A DNA stretch of 64,000 bases from Thermoclostridium caenicola (lineage in GTDB: Bacteria > Bacillota > Clostridia > DSM-8532): positions 37,180 through 101,179 of the forward strand of contig NZ_FQZP01000006.1 in NCBI RefSeq assembly GCF_900142095.1, written 5' to 3'. Positions 54,500-63,872 of this stretch are shown one piece after another. Both the position numbers and the translations under genes were made by a program. Positions within the stretch are counted from its first letter, which is position 1. Each line of letters starts with the position of its first letter. The notes under the pieces were generated by a model. It ran no database searches and had not been told where the DNA came from. It saw only the letters and a program-made list of their open reading frames with translations.

Positions 54500-55207
54500 A
54501 TGAATCCTTCCGAGAAAGCAACCCGAACAACCAACAAAGCATTGTTTGTGAAAAAAATGACGAGGGAGATCCTTTCGGGGAAATGGCGCCCGGGTGACAA
54601 ATTGCCCTCGGAGCGTGAGCTGGCGGCCGAAATGGGAATCGGGAAAACCGTTGTCCATTCCGGTTTTGAGCAGCTGGCCGCCATGGGCCTGGTGACTATC
54701 AGGCCCAAGTCCGGCATCTTTGTCGCAGATTATATGAAGAGCGGCAATATAGAGCTCCTTAACGCCATCGTCCAGCTGAGCGGCAATGAACTGGGCCGGG
54801 AAGTGGTTAAAGCCATCCTGGATCTGCGCCTGGCCATTGAGGGCATGGCGCTGCGCGCATTGTGTCTTTGCCGGACCGAGGAGGATATCGCCCGTTTGCG
54901 CGCCATGACTGATGACATCAGGAAATGCTCCCGGGACCTTGGCGAGGTAGAACTGGCCGAACGCTTTTTCATCTGGCATCGCGAGATCTGTGTTTTAAGC
55001 GGCAAAAGCGTCCTGACGCTGTTTATGAATACCATGCACGACGTTTCCATCGCTTTCTGGATCAACTATCTGAGGTTGTTTGGCTTACCCTTTGCCCTTG
55101 ATCTTCTGGATGAGTTTACAGACCGGATTGAATTCCGTGACGAGGAAGGCGCCTATAACTTGCTGGCCTCGGGTATTGCGGATTATCTCAGCCGGCTTGA
55201 AAAATAA
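54500..55207 (+). CDS. GntR-family regulator, FadR subfamily (FCD domain)
   Basis: The 235-residue regulator has a GntR winged helix (about 15-78; GKWRPGDKLPSERELAAEMG and VHSGFEQLAAMGLV) and an all-helical FCD domain (about 90-235) that binds small carboxylates or metals in this subfamily (WHREICVLSGKSVL contains the His-rich ligand site). AAGGAG is seven bases before ATG 54500. The TGGTCGGACCA site upstream suggests autoregulation. The redox/HypAB/methyltransferase genes follow in the same direction, so it probably controls them in response to an organic acid (inference). Confidence 0.92.
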   Translation: MNPSEKATRTTNKALFVKKMTREILSGKWRPGDKLPSERELAAEMGIGKTVVHSGFEQLAAMGLVTIRPKSGIFVADYMKSGNIELLNAIVQLSGNELGREVVKAILDLRLAIEGMALRALCLCRTEEDIARLRAMTDDIRKCSRDLGEVELAERFFIWHREICVLSGKSVLTLFMNTMHDVSIAFWINYLRLFGLPFALDLLDEFTDRIEFRDEEGAYNLLASGIADYLSRLEK

Positions 55208-55302
55208 GGGTGCCCGGCAGGCGCCCGTAATAAACATATATCATTTTGGACACGGATGCCTCAGAGCGTCTGTATCCCGAGTGGAAAAGAAGGAGGACAA
55301 CT

Positions 55303-58092
55303 ATGGATAAGCAGACCAAGTCCAACATGCCTCTGGATGAGAGCAGGCTGTCTTTTGAGATCCCCCGCACGGACGCGCCACGGGAGAAGATCATCAAGCT
55401 CGGCAGGATGATCACCGACCGCCTTCCCGCAAAGCTGAAGGGCGTCACGGGAGATGACCCGGAATACTGGGGCCTGGCAGGTTTAGTCACCGACGAGATG
55501 GCGGACATTGCCCTGAAGATGGGGGTCCGCAAGCCCAGAACCCTGCCGGAACTGGTGAAGCTCACCGGCAAGGATGAGGCCTATCTTGAGAAGATCCTGG
55601 CTGAAATGGCCTACATCGGGCTCATCGAGTACAACTGGGAGAATCCCAGGCATGAAAAGCAGTATGTGCTTCCCAGGTTTGTGCCCGGCAGCGCGGAATT
55701 CTTCAACATGCGAAAATCCCAGATTGACGAGCATCCGGAAGTTGCCGCCTTTTTTGAGCGCATGACCTTCCTGCCGCTGGAGAAAGTGACGCCCATGGTT
55801 CCGCCCGGAGGAGCGGGCATCGGCATGCACGTCATACCGGTGGAAAAAGCCATTGAAACCGAAAACCAGTCGGTCAGCATAGAGCATATCTCCTACTGGC
55901 TGAAAAAGTATGAGGGCAAATACGCCAAGAGCCTGTGCTCCTGCCGCATAAGCAGGGCAAAGCTGGGCGAGGGCTGCGGAGATGATCCGGAAGGCTGGTG
56001 TATCGCCATAGGCGACATGGCCGATTACATTGTGGAAACCGGCCGTGGCCAGTATGTCACCTATGATGAGGTTCTGGACATCCTCAGGCAGGCGGAGGAC
56101 AACGGATTTGTCCATCAGATCACCAATATCGACGGTGAGAACAAGATCTTTGCCATATGCAACTGCAATGTCAATATCTGCAATGCCTTGCGTACCTCGC
56201 AGCTTTTCAATACCCCCAACTTAAGCCGCAGCGCTTATGTGGCCAGGGTTGAGAGCAAAAACTGCGTGGCTTGCGGCCGTTGCGTGGAGTATTGCCCGGC
56301 CGGCGCGGTGAAGCTGGGGCAGAAGCTGTGCACAAAGGACGGGCCCATCGAATATCCCCGGGTGGAGCTTCCCGATGATACCCCCTGGGGGCCGGAAAAG
56401 TGGAGCATCGACTACCGGGATAAGAACCGCATCAATTGCTATGACACGGGGACTTCTCCCTGCAAGACGGCCTGCCCGGCCCATATCGCGGTGCAGGGCT
56501 ACCTGAAGCTGGCAGCCCAGGGCAGGTACCGTGAGGCCCTGCAGCTGATTAAGAAGGACAATCCTTTCCCGGCCGTATGCGGCCGCATCTGCAACCGCCG
56601 CTGTGAGGACGCGTGTACCCGCGGCACCATTGACCAGGCCGTGGCCATTGATGAAGTGAAGCGCTTCATCGCCCAGCAGGATCTGGATGCCGAGACCCGG
56701 TATGTTCCCACACCGGTCATTCCCAAGATCGGGGGAGGATTCGAGGAGAAGATCGCCATCATCGGGGGAGGCCCGGCAGGCTTGAGCTGTGCGTACTTCC
56801 TTGCCGAAAAAGGGTATAAGCCCACGGTGTTTGAGAAGGAAGCCCGGCCCGGCGGCATGCTGATGAACGGCATTCCCTCCTTCCGCCTGGAAAAGGATGT
56901 GGTAGGGGCTGAGATCGATGTGCTGCGGCAGATGGGCGTTGAGTTCAAATGCGGCGTCGAGGTGGGAAAGGATGTCACCATTGAGGACCTGCGACGCCAG
57001 GGCTATAAGGGCTTTTATATAGCCGTCGGTCTCCAGAGCGGCGGAAGGCTGGACATTCCCGGAGCAGACAGTGAGGGCGTGATGGCCGGTATCGACTTTA
57101 TGCGTCAGGTGAATCTCACCGGAGAGGTGAAGCTTTCCGGAAAAGTAGTGGTCATCGGAGGCGGCAATGTGGCCTGCGACGTGGCCCGCACGGCGCTTCG
57201 CTGCAACGCGGAGAGCGTCAGCATGTACTGCCTGGAGTCCTATGATGAGATGCCCTGCGGTGTGGAAGAGCGCACCGAATGCGAAAAAGAGGGCATTGCC
57301 ATCCATGCGGGCTGGGGACCGGTTGAGATCCTGACCGAAAACGGCAAAACCGCCGGCATCACTTTCAAAAAATGCGTGTCGGTCAAAGACAAAGAAGGCC
57401 GTTTTGCACCGGCTTTTGATGAAAGCGTCACCGAGACGGCCGAATGCGATATCATCTTCTACTGCATTGGCCAGAAGCCCGATTATAAGAAGCTCCTGGA
57501 GGGGACAAAGGTTGAGTTCAATCCCAACGGTACCATCAAGGCCGATCCGGTCACCTACCAGACAGCCGAACCCGATATCTTCGTGGGCGGAGATGTTTAT
57601 TCCGGAGCCAAGTTTGCCATCGACGCCATTGCCGACGGCCGGGAAGGCGCTGTTTCTCTCCATCGCTTCGTGCAGCCCAACACCAGCCTGACCATCGGCA
57701 GAAACCGCCGCCAGTTCATCGAACTGGACAAGAACAACATTGTGCTCGACGAAGCCAGCTTTGACAACTCGCCCAGGCAGCAGATAGGCTATAACGAGGC
57801 ATTGGCCAGGACATTCCGCGACGACCGTATCGGCTTTACGGAGGAGCAGGTCAGAAAAGAAACGGCCCGCTGCCTGGAATGCGGCGCGTCGGTGGTGGAT
57901 CCCAACAAATGCATCGGCTGCGGCATCTGTACCACCAAGTGCATGTTTGATGCCATCCACCTCTACAGGGAACGTCCCGAATGCAGCACCATGGTGCGTT
58001 CCGAGGACAAGATGAAAGCGATCCTGCCCTACATGATCAAACGGGCTATAAGGATCAAGTTTGGCAGAAAGAAAGGCAAAAAGCATGCATGA
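55303..58092 (+). CDS. Multidomain FeS/FAD NAD(P)H oxidoreductase (GltD-like core)
   Basis: The 929-residue soluble protein has an N-terminal region of about 290 residues with helix-turn-helix-like and Cys-rich segments (CSCRISRAKLGEGCGD), a 4Fe-4S site (CVACGRCVEYCPAG), a GltD-like N-terminal cluster domain (CKTACPAH, then CGRICNRRCEDAC), an FAD fold (IGGGPAGLSCAYFL), an NAD(P) fold (IGGGNVACDVART), and a C-terminal ferredoxin segment (CIGCGICTTKCMFDA). It probably passes electrons between NAD(P)H and ferredoxin or an unknown acceptor, with FAD bridging. AAGGAGG precedes ATG 55303. It overlaps hypA by eight bases, so it is tied to nickel-enzyme maturation. Confidence 0.9.
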   Translation: MDKQTKSNMPLDESRLSFEIPRTDAPREKIIKLGRMITDRLPAKLKGVTGDDPEYWGLAGLVTDEMADIALKMGVRKPRTLPELVKLTGKDEAYLEKILAEMAYIGLIEYNWENPRHEKQYVLPRFVPGSAEFFNMRKSQIDEHPEVAAFFERMTFLPLEKVTPMVPPGGAGIGMHVIPVEKAIETENQSVSIEHISYWLKKYEGKYAKSLCSCRISRAKLGEGCGDDPEGWCIAIGDMADYIVETGRGQYVTYDEVLDILRQAEDNGFVHQITNIDGENKIFAICNCNVNICNALRTSQLFNTPNLSRSAYVARVESKNCVACGRCVEYCPAGAVKLGQKLCTKDGPIEYPRVELPDDTPWGPEKWSIDYRDKNRINCYDTGTSPCKTACPAHIAVQGYLKLAAQGRYREALQLIKKDNPFPAVCGRICNRRCEDACTRGTIDQAVAIDEVKRFIAQQDLDAETRYVPTPVIPKIGGGFEEKIAIIGGGPAGLSCAYFLAEKGYKPTVFEKEARPGGMLMNGIPSFRLEKDVVGAEIDVLRQMGVEFKCGVEVGKDVTIEDLRRQGYKGFYIAVGLQSGGRLDIPGADSEGVMAGIDFMRQVNLTGEVKLSGKVVVIGGGNVACDVARTALRCNAESVSMYCLESYDEMPCGVEERTECEKEGIAIHAGWGPVEILTENGKTAGITFKKCVSVKDKEGRFAPAFDESVTETAECDIIFYCIGQKPDYKKLLEGTKVEFNPNGTIKADPVTYQTAEPDIFVGGDVYSGAKFAIDAIADGREGAVSLHRFVQPNTSLTIGRNRRQFIELDKNNIVLDEASFDNSPRQQIGYNEALARTFRDDRIGFTEEQVRKETARCLECGASVVDPNKCIGCGICTTKCMFDAIHLYRERPECSTMVRSEDKMKAILPYMIKRAIRIKFGRKKGKKHA

Positions 58093-58429
58093 ATTAGGTA
58101 TCGTCTTTCACATTATTAAAACCGTGGAGCGCGTGGGTGAGGAAAATCAATTGTCGACGGTTTCTTCCGTGACCATCCAGTTGGGGGAAGTATCGGGCGT
58201 GGTGCATACGGAACTTGCCGACTGCTGGAAATGGGCCGTAAAGAAGACCGAGCTTCTGAAAAACGCGGAACTTCTCATAGAAACCATACCGGCTGTCACC
58301 TTTTGCGAAGGCTGCGATACCACCTATGAAACCGTGCGGCATGGGCGCATCTGCCCCCACTGCGGCAGCGGGCACACATACCTGGTGCAGGGGAATGAAA
58401 TCAACCTGAAAGAGATAGCCGCCTGCTAG
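58085..58429 (+). CDS. hypA: Hydrogenase maturation nickel metallochaperone HypA
   Basis: The 114-residue protein begins MHELGIV, in which His2 binds nickel. It has the zinc-binding pairs CEGC and CPHC in the second half. HypA delivers nickel to HypB and the target enzyme. ATG 58085 lies within the last codons of the oxidoreductase gene (eight-base overlap). HypB follows 15 bases later. No hydrogenase gene is present in the window, so the target may be encoded elsewhere or may be another nickel enzyme. Confidence 0.95.
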   Translation: MHELGIVFHIIKTVERVGEENQLSTVSSVTIQLGEVSGVVHTELADCWKWAVKKTELLKNAELLIETIPAVTFCEGCDTTYETVRHGRICPHCGSGHTYLVQGNEINLKEIAAC

Positions 58430-58444
58430 ACGGAGGAATGCCAA

Positions 58445-59122
58445 ATGGATAAAATTAGAATTATTGAAGTCAAGGAAAGCATCTTTGCGGATAACAACAG
58501 GGAAGCCGACCGCATCCGTGCGGAGCTAAAAAGGCAGAAAACCTTTCTGCTGAACCTGATGTCCTCACCGGGGAGCGGGAAAACAACCCTTCTCATGCGT
58601 ACCATAGAGGCGCTTAAGGATGAGCTGCGCATCGGCGTGATGGAGGCGGATATCGATTCCTCGGTGGATGCGGAGAAAATCGCCGCCACAGGTGTCAGAT
58701 CCATTCAGCTTCACACCGGGGGCATGTGCCATCTGGATGCCGGCATGACGGAACAGGGCCTGAAAGAGCTCGGCACGGAGGATTTGGACCTGGTGGTACT
58801 GGAGAATGTGGGGAACTTGGTTTGTCCTGCGGAATTTGATACCGGAGCGGTCAAAAACGCCATGATCCTTTCGGTGCCCGAAGGGCATGACAAACCGCTC
58901 AAGTACCCCTTGATCTTCACAGTGTGCGATGTGCTGATCATCAATAAGATCGATGTGCTGCCCTACTTCGATTTCGACCTGGACAAGGTCAGGGAATATG
59001 CCCACATGCGCAACCCAAAGCTTAAGATTTTCCCTGTTTCTGCTAAGACGGGAGAGGGGATGAGAGCCTGGACGGATTGGCTCAGGCAACAGGTCGGCGA
59101 ATGGAATCGCGAAGAAATATAG
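58445..59122 (+). CDS. hypB: Nickel insertion GTPase HypB
   Basis: The 225-residue GTPase has P-loop SSPGSGKTT (about residues 40-48), the metal-site motif GGMCHLDAGM (Cys94, His95), NVGNLVCPAEFDTG, and the base-specific NKIDV. It lacks the His-rich N-terminus found in some HypB proteins, so nickel storage is unlikely. It couples GTP hydrolysis to nickel transfer from HypA. GGAGG precedes ATG 58445. Confidence 0.95.
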   Translation: MDKIRIIEVKESIFADNNREADRIRAELKRQKTFLLNLMSSPGSGKTTLLMRTIEALKDELRIGVMEADIDSSVDAEKIAATGVRSIQLHTGGMCHLDAGMTEQGLKELGTEDLDLVVLENVGNLVCPAEFDTGAVKNAMILSVPEGHDKPLKYPLIFTVCDVLIINKIDVLPYFDFDLDKVREYAHMRNPKLKIFPVSAKTGEGMRAWTDWLRQQVGEWNREEI

Positions 59123-59131
59123 GGAGGCACC

Positions 59132-59890
59132 ATGGCTGAACTTCTGATGAAAAACATTAAGGCTATCGCTTGTGACCGTTTGGCTGTTCAAAGCATGGAT
59201 CATATGAACAACGGGGCGGGATGTCATCATCCCGCCCGGGTTTTGAATGGTTGCGAAGGAAAATCAGACTGGGACACAGGCTTAAACGATTCAGGCGACA
59301 CCTGGAAGGAAAAAGTAGCTGCCTTTTTTGACCACATGGCTCCCGGGTGGGATGTACGGCTGGTCACAAATGATGCAAAGATAAACCTGATCCTGGATAG
59401 CGCAGGAGTAAAGGAGCATACGGTGGTCCTCGACGTTGCCTGCGGTACGGGCGTGCTGTTCCCTTTTTTCCTTGAAAGAAATGCAGCCCATGTGATAGGG
59501 GTGGATATTTCACCCCAAATGGCGCTTATCGCCGCCCAAAAACACCTTGATCCGCGTATAGAGGTGATCTGCGGGGATATCGAGACCATCCCTGTGCGCC
59601 GGCTGTGTGACTGCTGCGTGATTTACAACGCCTTTCCCCATTTTGAAGACCCGCAGCGATTGATCGCTCGGCTTTTGCAATGGCTCAAGCCGGAAGGGCG
59701 GCTGACCATAGCCCACAGCATGAGCCTTGAAGCTTTGCGCAGGCACCATGCTGGGCATGCCCGGCATATCTCCCGGGAGATGCTTTCGGCTGATGAAATG
59801 GCGGAAATGCTGGCGCCCTGGTTCACGGTGGATACGAAAATATCGGACGATGAGAAATATATTGTTTCAGGGGGCAGGAGCACGCGCTAA
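59132..59890 (+). CDS. Class I SAM-dependent methyltransferase
   Basis: A 252-residue protein with a Rossmann methyltransferase core: motif I LDVACGTGVLFPFFL, GVDISPQMA as the acidic loop, GDIETIPV, and an NAFPHFEDP motif IV. A 50-residue N-terminal extension contains GAGCHHPARV, a possible metal site. The substrate is unknown. AGGGAGG precedes ATG 59132, nine bases after the hypB stop, so it belongs to the FadR-type operon. Confidence 0.88.
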   Translation: MAELLMKNIKAIACDRLAVQSMDHMNNGAGCHHPARVLNGCEGKSDWDTGLNDSGDTWKEKVAAFFDHMAPGWDVRLVTNDAKINLILDSAGVKEHTVVLDVACGTGVLFPFFLERNAAHVIGVDISPQMALIAAQKHLDPRIEVICGDIETIPVRRLCDCCVIYNAFPHFEDPQRLIARLLQWLKPEGRLTIAHSMSLEALRRHHAGHARHISREMLSADEMAEMLAPWFTVDTKISDDEKYIVSGGRSTR

Positions 59891-59961
59891 GGCAAGGATT
59901 ATGGCGGATGGTTATCTCCCGGGCTTGTTGTGCTTCATACCTATGTGTTCACATATAGCCA

Positions 59962-61764
59962 TCAATCCAGGATAACCTGGTACAGGGTGAACCATTTCAC
60001 CACGCCATCCTTGTAGCCGATATCCAAACCGCGGTAATAGTTGACAAAGCCGAGTTCGGGATAGGTGCACTTATAGCTGACGTAGCCGTCTCCCGAAAAG
60101 CCGTAGTCGGGTTTGCCATATAAGCGCTCCACCTTTTCGATGGGATCTCCAACCCTCAACCCCCTGGGGGTTTCATACTCAGGCGTTGTGACCGTAATGT
60201 CCACAATGCTGCCGCAAAACTCCAAAAGGCTCACGCCGTTATATTCCATGTGTTCGGCATACCTGAAATTCTCCATGCTGCCGCCCAGGGCCTGATAGGC
60301 CTCCTCCATGGTCATCTCAACGCTTGGGCCGTCCACCAGTCTGATTTCGTCGTAGCCCAGCGGTTCAACCTTCAATAGCTCAGGATTGTCATACTTGACC
60401 TCGGCGCGGACATCGCTGATCTCCTGCCTGGTGCCATTCATGGAAAGGTCGACAAAAACCCGCGCCAAATCGTTGTACAGGATCTCATTGGGCTCATTGT
60501 CATCTCCCGGAGGTCCCCAGTAGTAATAGATCATCGGGTAATTCACCTTGCAGCAGACTTGAATGAGCCATCGATTGTTTTTTCTTACGACGTCCCAGTC
60601 GCTTTCGATGGTGAGAAGCCCATTCTTGTCCTTTACATCTGTCGTGTCATAAAAGACCTTATCCGGCAGAATGGAAGTAAAGCTCTTCTGATAATTACCG
60701 ATCCGGACCGACATGGAAAAGCTGTTGCCGTCGAGGGAAGCCTGGACATGGTCGGCGTATTGATCGAAGGAATTGATGTTGAAAACCTCGACAAAATCAT
60801 CGTCAACAACCCTGTACAGACCTTTTTTGGGATAGCCGTCAATATTGCCTTCCAGATAGATCTGCTGTGAACCGTTATTTAAAAAGTCGCCGATTTCAAT
60901 ATTGTCCAGATTTAAGTAACCCAGCGTATATTCCCGCAGTACGTCGCCGGTGTCGGCCCTGCAGACCAGAAGGCGATAATAGAGGCTGCATTCGAAGAAT
61001 ATAAGCAGTTCGTCGCCCGGCTCAGAAAAGATATCGCATGTTTTTCTGGTGATGGTGTCCGGATAAATCTTTCCGGACATCGGTTCCTCAACCCCAAAAA
61101 ATGCAAGTTCATTTTCCCGGTTGATCTCAAAATAGAGTCCGCTGGGATACTTGTACTTTTTATATACATATCTGGCTTCTTCGGTATAGTTTTTGCCGAA
61201 CGCTTTTTCAAAGGACTCGCGGGTATATTCTTCCAAAAGCAGCGCACGGACATATATGTCCTCATCTATGGCAGGGTTCAGCAGGGATCCCTTATTGCTT
61301 TTGCGAACTCTCGGCCAGTCATCGGTTTTTTCGCAAAGCCACCCGGGAATCCAGCCTTTACAGCCAAAATCAAATTCCACCAGGTACCACGTTCTGTTGT
61401 CGGAATCCACTTTTTCGCCGAGTATCTGGAAGACGTCATTGAATCTTGCCTGGGCGATGACTTCGCTGTTGACCGAGTTTTCTTTCCGGATGTTTACGGT
61501 ATCCGCCATCACCCGGATGGCTTCAACATTGGGTAAAGCCGGCTCATCCTCTGAAGCATCCTGGCCTGGATTTTCTGAGGAAGATTCGATTGGCAGAGGT
61601 GTAGTTGTGCCATTGAGACCCTCATCGCCAGTTTCAGCGTATTATGTTAGCTCGGTTTCTTCTGAAACATCAACATCATCGTCGACCTGGCTCCTCGAAC
61701 AACCGGTGAGAAGCAGGGAGAGCATGATTATCAAAATAACAGTCAGCCGGGATGCTTTTTTCAC
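59962..61764 (-). pseudogene. Lipoprotein gene interrupted by one in-frame TAA
   Basis: On the minus strand a GTG at 61764 (GGAGGAG seven bases upstream) opens a lipoprotein signal (LIIMLSLLLTGC). The same frame continues to the stop at 59962 except for a TAA at 61642-61644 (codon 41). The part after the stop encodes a low-complexity linker, an SH3-like segment (YLVEFDFGCKGWIPGWL) and about 400 residues without a recognised fold. Coding character is intact on both sides of the TAA, so this is either a recent nonsense mutation, a sequencing error or programmed read-through. A new start near ATG 61512 would give a protein without a signal peptide. Confidence 0.8.
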
Positions 61765-61911
61765 GGTACAACTCCTCCAAAGCAATAAGAGAATAACTTC
61801 AATAATACTATGATATACCATTATAACATGTCCTTGATGCAATTGTATTTTATATGCAAGGAATTTATCGTTTGAAGGTTGGTTGCAATGTATTATTTTG
61901 TAAAAAACACA

Positions 61912-61941
61912 TTGCCATCACGCTTCGTCGTATGCTAAAAT
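61912..61941 (+). promoter_or_regulatory. Promoter of the chemoreceptor leader
   Basis: TTGCCA (61912-61917), an 18-base spacer and TAAAAT (61936-61941) preceded by TGC, an extended -10. Transcription should start near 61948. Confidence 0.7.
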
Positions 61942-61969
61942 ATTGTAATAATTCAATGACTTACGATGC

Positions 61970-62019
61970 GTATTAACAAAGGCGTTAATACAGGACATCC
62001 TGTATTGGCGCCTTTTTTT
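61970..62019 (+). promoter_or_regulatory. Leader attenuator with mutually exclusive hairpins
   Basis: A terminator of about 17 pairs (61978-61994 with 61999-62015, two G-U pairs) and a T run at 62013-62019 lies between the promoter and the GTG start at 62039. Its left arm overlaps a perfect eight-pair alternative hairpin, GTATTAAC (61970-61977) with GTTAATAC (61984-61991). The two cannot form together, which is the layout of a transcription attenuator. The effector is unknown; the leader before the switch is only about 25 bases, too short for most riboswitch aptamers. Confidence 0.7.
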
Positions 62020-62038
62020 GTTAAGGAGTGATGCAGCT

Positions 62039-63559
62039 GTGCGTACTAAAAGTTTATGGATTGTTACCGCGTATTGTATTCTGGGTGCTGTCATGATTCT
62101 GCTGCCCTTCCCGGGAAAACTGTTCAACGTTCTGCTCTTCCTTCCGGTGGGCTTTGCAGCAGGCTTGATTCTTCCCAAAACCGGCTATCAAGGTGATGCG
62201 AAAAAGGATCAAACCATTGAAGAGCTGAAAGGCGAACTGGCCAGGCTGAAGCTGGAACTGCATGTGACTTCGAACCGGATCTGGGCGGTATCGGAACAGC
62301 TTCAGATAAACCTGGAAGAAAACAACGGGTTCGCGCAGCAGGTCTATGCCCAGACGGAAGAGATGGCTCATTTGAATGCCAGGGTCAACGGAAAGATTCA
62401 TGAAACGGTCGCGGAAGTCCGGAACATGATCGGTCAGCTGGAGGAATCGAGAAATCTCACGCATGAACTTGAAAGCATAGGGGTCAGTTCGGAGTCCATC
62501 CTGGAATCCAGCAAATCGGAGATACTGGAGATTGCAGGTACTATCCGTGAGATTGAAGCAACGTTTAAGACAACCGACGAATACATGGATAAGTTAACAG
62601 ACGCTTCGCAGGATATCGTGAAGATACTGGAGACGGTCAGCCATATCGCCCAGCAAACGAGGCTTTTGTCCCTGAATGCCAAGATTGAATCGGCCAGGGC
62701 GGGAGAAAATGGCCGAGGATTTGCCGTCGTGGCGGAAGAAGTGCAAAAGCTTGCCATGGAAAGTGAGAAATCGGTAAAGGAGATCAAGCATCTGATAACG
62801 GCATTAAGCGAAGAAATTGAAGGTGTCTACAAGGCTGTCGGAGAAATTGGGTTTAAGATCGACAAGGGCGTCAGGCGCGCGATGTATGTTGAAAAAGAGC
62901 TTGGCAGAATCCATGAATCCTTCCATGGTTTATTGGATATGGCAAAAAAGGTTATTCTTCTGTCCGAGGCAGAGGCCAGGAGTGCCAACGATGTGATAGG
63001 CAAAGTCATTGAGGTGGAAAGCCTGGTGGGCGAAGCCGCGGCAAGCGTGGACAGCGTCAAACAGTCCGTTTTCAGGCAGACGCAGAGCATCATGGAGGTT
63101 GCCGAGATGGGCAGCCGCCTGAATGATGCGTCAAAAGGGCTGCTGGAATTGCAGGATAATTCGGGACTGGAGTCTTTGATTTCCGAAAGTCCCGAGCATA
63201 CCGCAAAAATTCAGGAGACCTTCAGGCTGTTAAGGGAACTGGCCGCGCTTCCGCAGATCAGACGCATGGACAGGGAAAGCCACAGGGAGGAATTGTCCAA
63301 ATTTATACAGAGTTATGATTTCATAGAGGCAGCCTGGAGCAACGATATGAAGGGCAGGTTTATCTGTTCCATACCCGAGGCGGGGATCGCCAATGCCAAG
63401 ATCCGCGATTGGTTCCAGAAGAGCATCCAGGGAGAGGAGTTCTGCTCAAAAATTTATATCTCTGCCATCACAAAGAGACCATGCCTCACGCTTTCCGTGC
63501 CGATAACGGGCGAGGATGGAAGTATCGCAGGGGTGCTGGGGGCGGACCTGAAACTGTAA
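62039..63559 (+). CDS. Methyl-accepting chemotaxis-like protein with C-terminal Cache-like sensor
   Basis: The 506-residue protein has two N-terminal membrane helices (about 5-48) with a short turn, a coiled coil, the MCP signalling tip (about 210-255; RLLSLNAKIESARAG and GFAVVAEEVQKLAMES), and then, after the coiled coil returns, a domain of about 105 residues (402-506) resembling the membrane-proximal half of a Cache/PDC sensor (SKIYISAITKRPCLTLSVPITGEDG, then GVLGADL). A sensor after the signalling hairpin and on the cytoplasmic side differs from normal chemoreceptors. GTG 62039 has AAGGAGTGATG upstream. Expression seems controlled by the attenuator just before it. Confidence 0.88.
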   Translation: MRTKSLWIVTAYCILGAVMILLPFPGKLFNVLLFLPVGFAAGLILPKTGYQGDAKKDQTIEELKGELARLKLELHVTSNRIWAVSEQLQINLEENNGFAQQVYAQTEEMAHLNARVNGKIHETVAEVRNMIGQLEESRNLTHELESIGVSSESILESSKSEILEIAGTIREIEATFKTTDEYMDKLTDASQDIVKILETVSHIAQQTRLLSLNAKIESARAGENGRGFAVVAEEVQKLAMESEKSVKEIKHLITALSEEIEGVYKAVGEIGFKIDKGVRRAMYVEKELGRIHESFHGLLDMAKKVILLSEAEARSANDVIGKVIEVESLVGEAAASVDSVKQSVFRQTQSIMEVAEMGSRLNDASKGLLELQDNSGLESLISESPEHTAKIQETFRLLRELAALPQIRRMDRESHREELSKFIQSYDFIEAAWSNDMKGRFICSIPEAGIANAKIRDWFQKSIQGEEFCSKIYISAITKRPCLTLSVPITGEDGSIAGVLGADLKL

Positions 63560-63620
63560 ATATTCGGAGGTACATAAATAAATCACAATTTTGTCACAAT
63601 ATACGAAAAACTTAATAAAC

Positions 63621-63654
63621 AAAGGGGTTCTGGTAAAACGCCAGAACCCTTTTC
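63621..63654. terminator. Bidirectional terminator
   Basis: A 13-pair stem (63621-63633 with 63641-63653, one G-U) with a seven-base loop lies between the chemoreceptor-like gene and the minus-strand tRNA. Confidence 0.8.
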
Positions 63655-63656
63655 TG

Positions 63657-63749
63657 TGGCGGAGAGAGAGGGATTCGAACCCTCGGTACCCTGTTCGGGG
63701 TACACACGATTTCCAGTCGTGCGCCTTAGACCAGCTCAGCCATCTCTCC
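63657..63749 (-). tRNA. tRNA-Ser(GGA)
   Basis: A 93-base cloverleaf on the minus strand with acceptor stem GGAGAGA/TCTCTCC, discriminator G, encoded CCA, the long variable arm of class II tRNAs (GTGTACCCCGAACAGGGTAC), T arm GGTTCGAAT, and anticodon GGA in the loop CTGGAAA. It reads UCC and UCU serine codons. Confidence 0.97.
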
Positions 63750-63843
63750 AGGTCTATTGTCCGCTCCGCCATGCCGGAGCCGGATATATATTTGTGCGGT
63801 TTTTGAGAAATCTCTTAGCATGTACGCTAAAACCCGCTTTTCT

Positions 63844-63872
63844 ATTCTACTAGAGAAGCGAGGGGCTGTCAA
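63844..63872 (-). promoter_or_regulatory. Promoter of tRNA-Ser
   Basis: On the minus strand a consensus TTGACA (63867-63872), a 17-base spacer and TAGAAT (63844-63849). Transcription would start near 63837, leaving an 88-base leader trimmed from the tRNA. Confidence 0.85.

Noticed and set aside
56221..58086. A 621-codon open frame on the minus strand
   Set aside because: Antisense to the FeS/FAD oxidoreductase, whose motifs are complete on the plus strand.
54500..59890. A complete hydrogenase maturation operon
   Set aside because: Only hypA and hypB are present; hypC, hypD, hypE, hypF and hydrogenase subunits are absent from the window.
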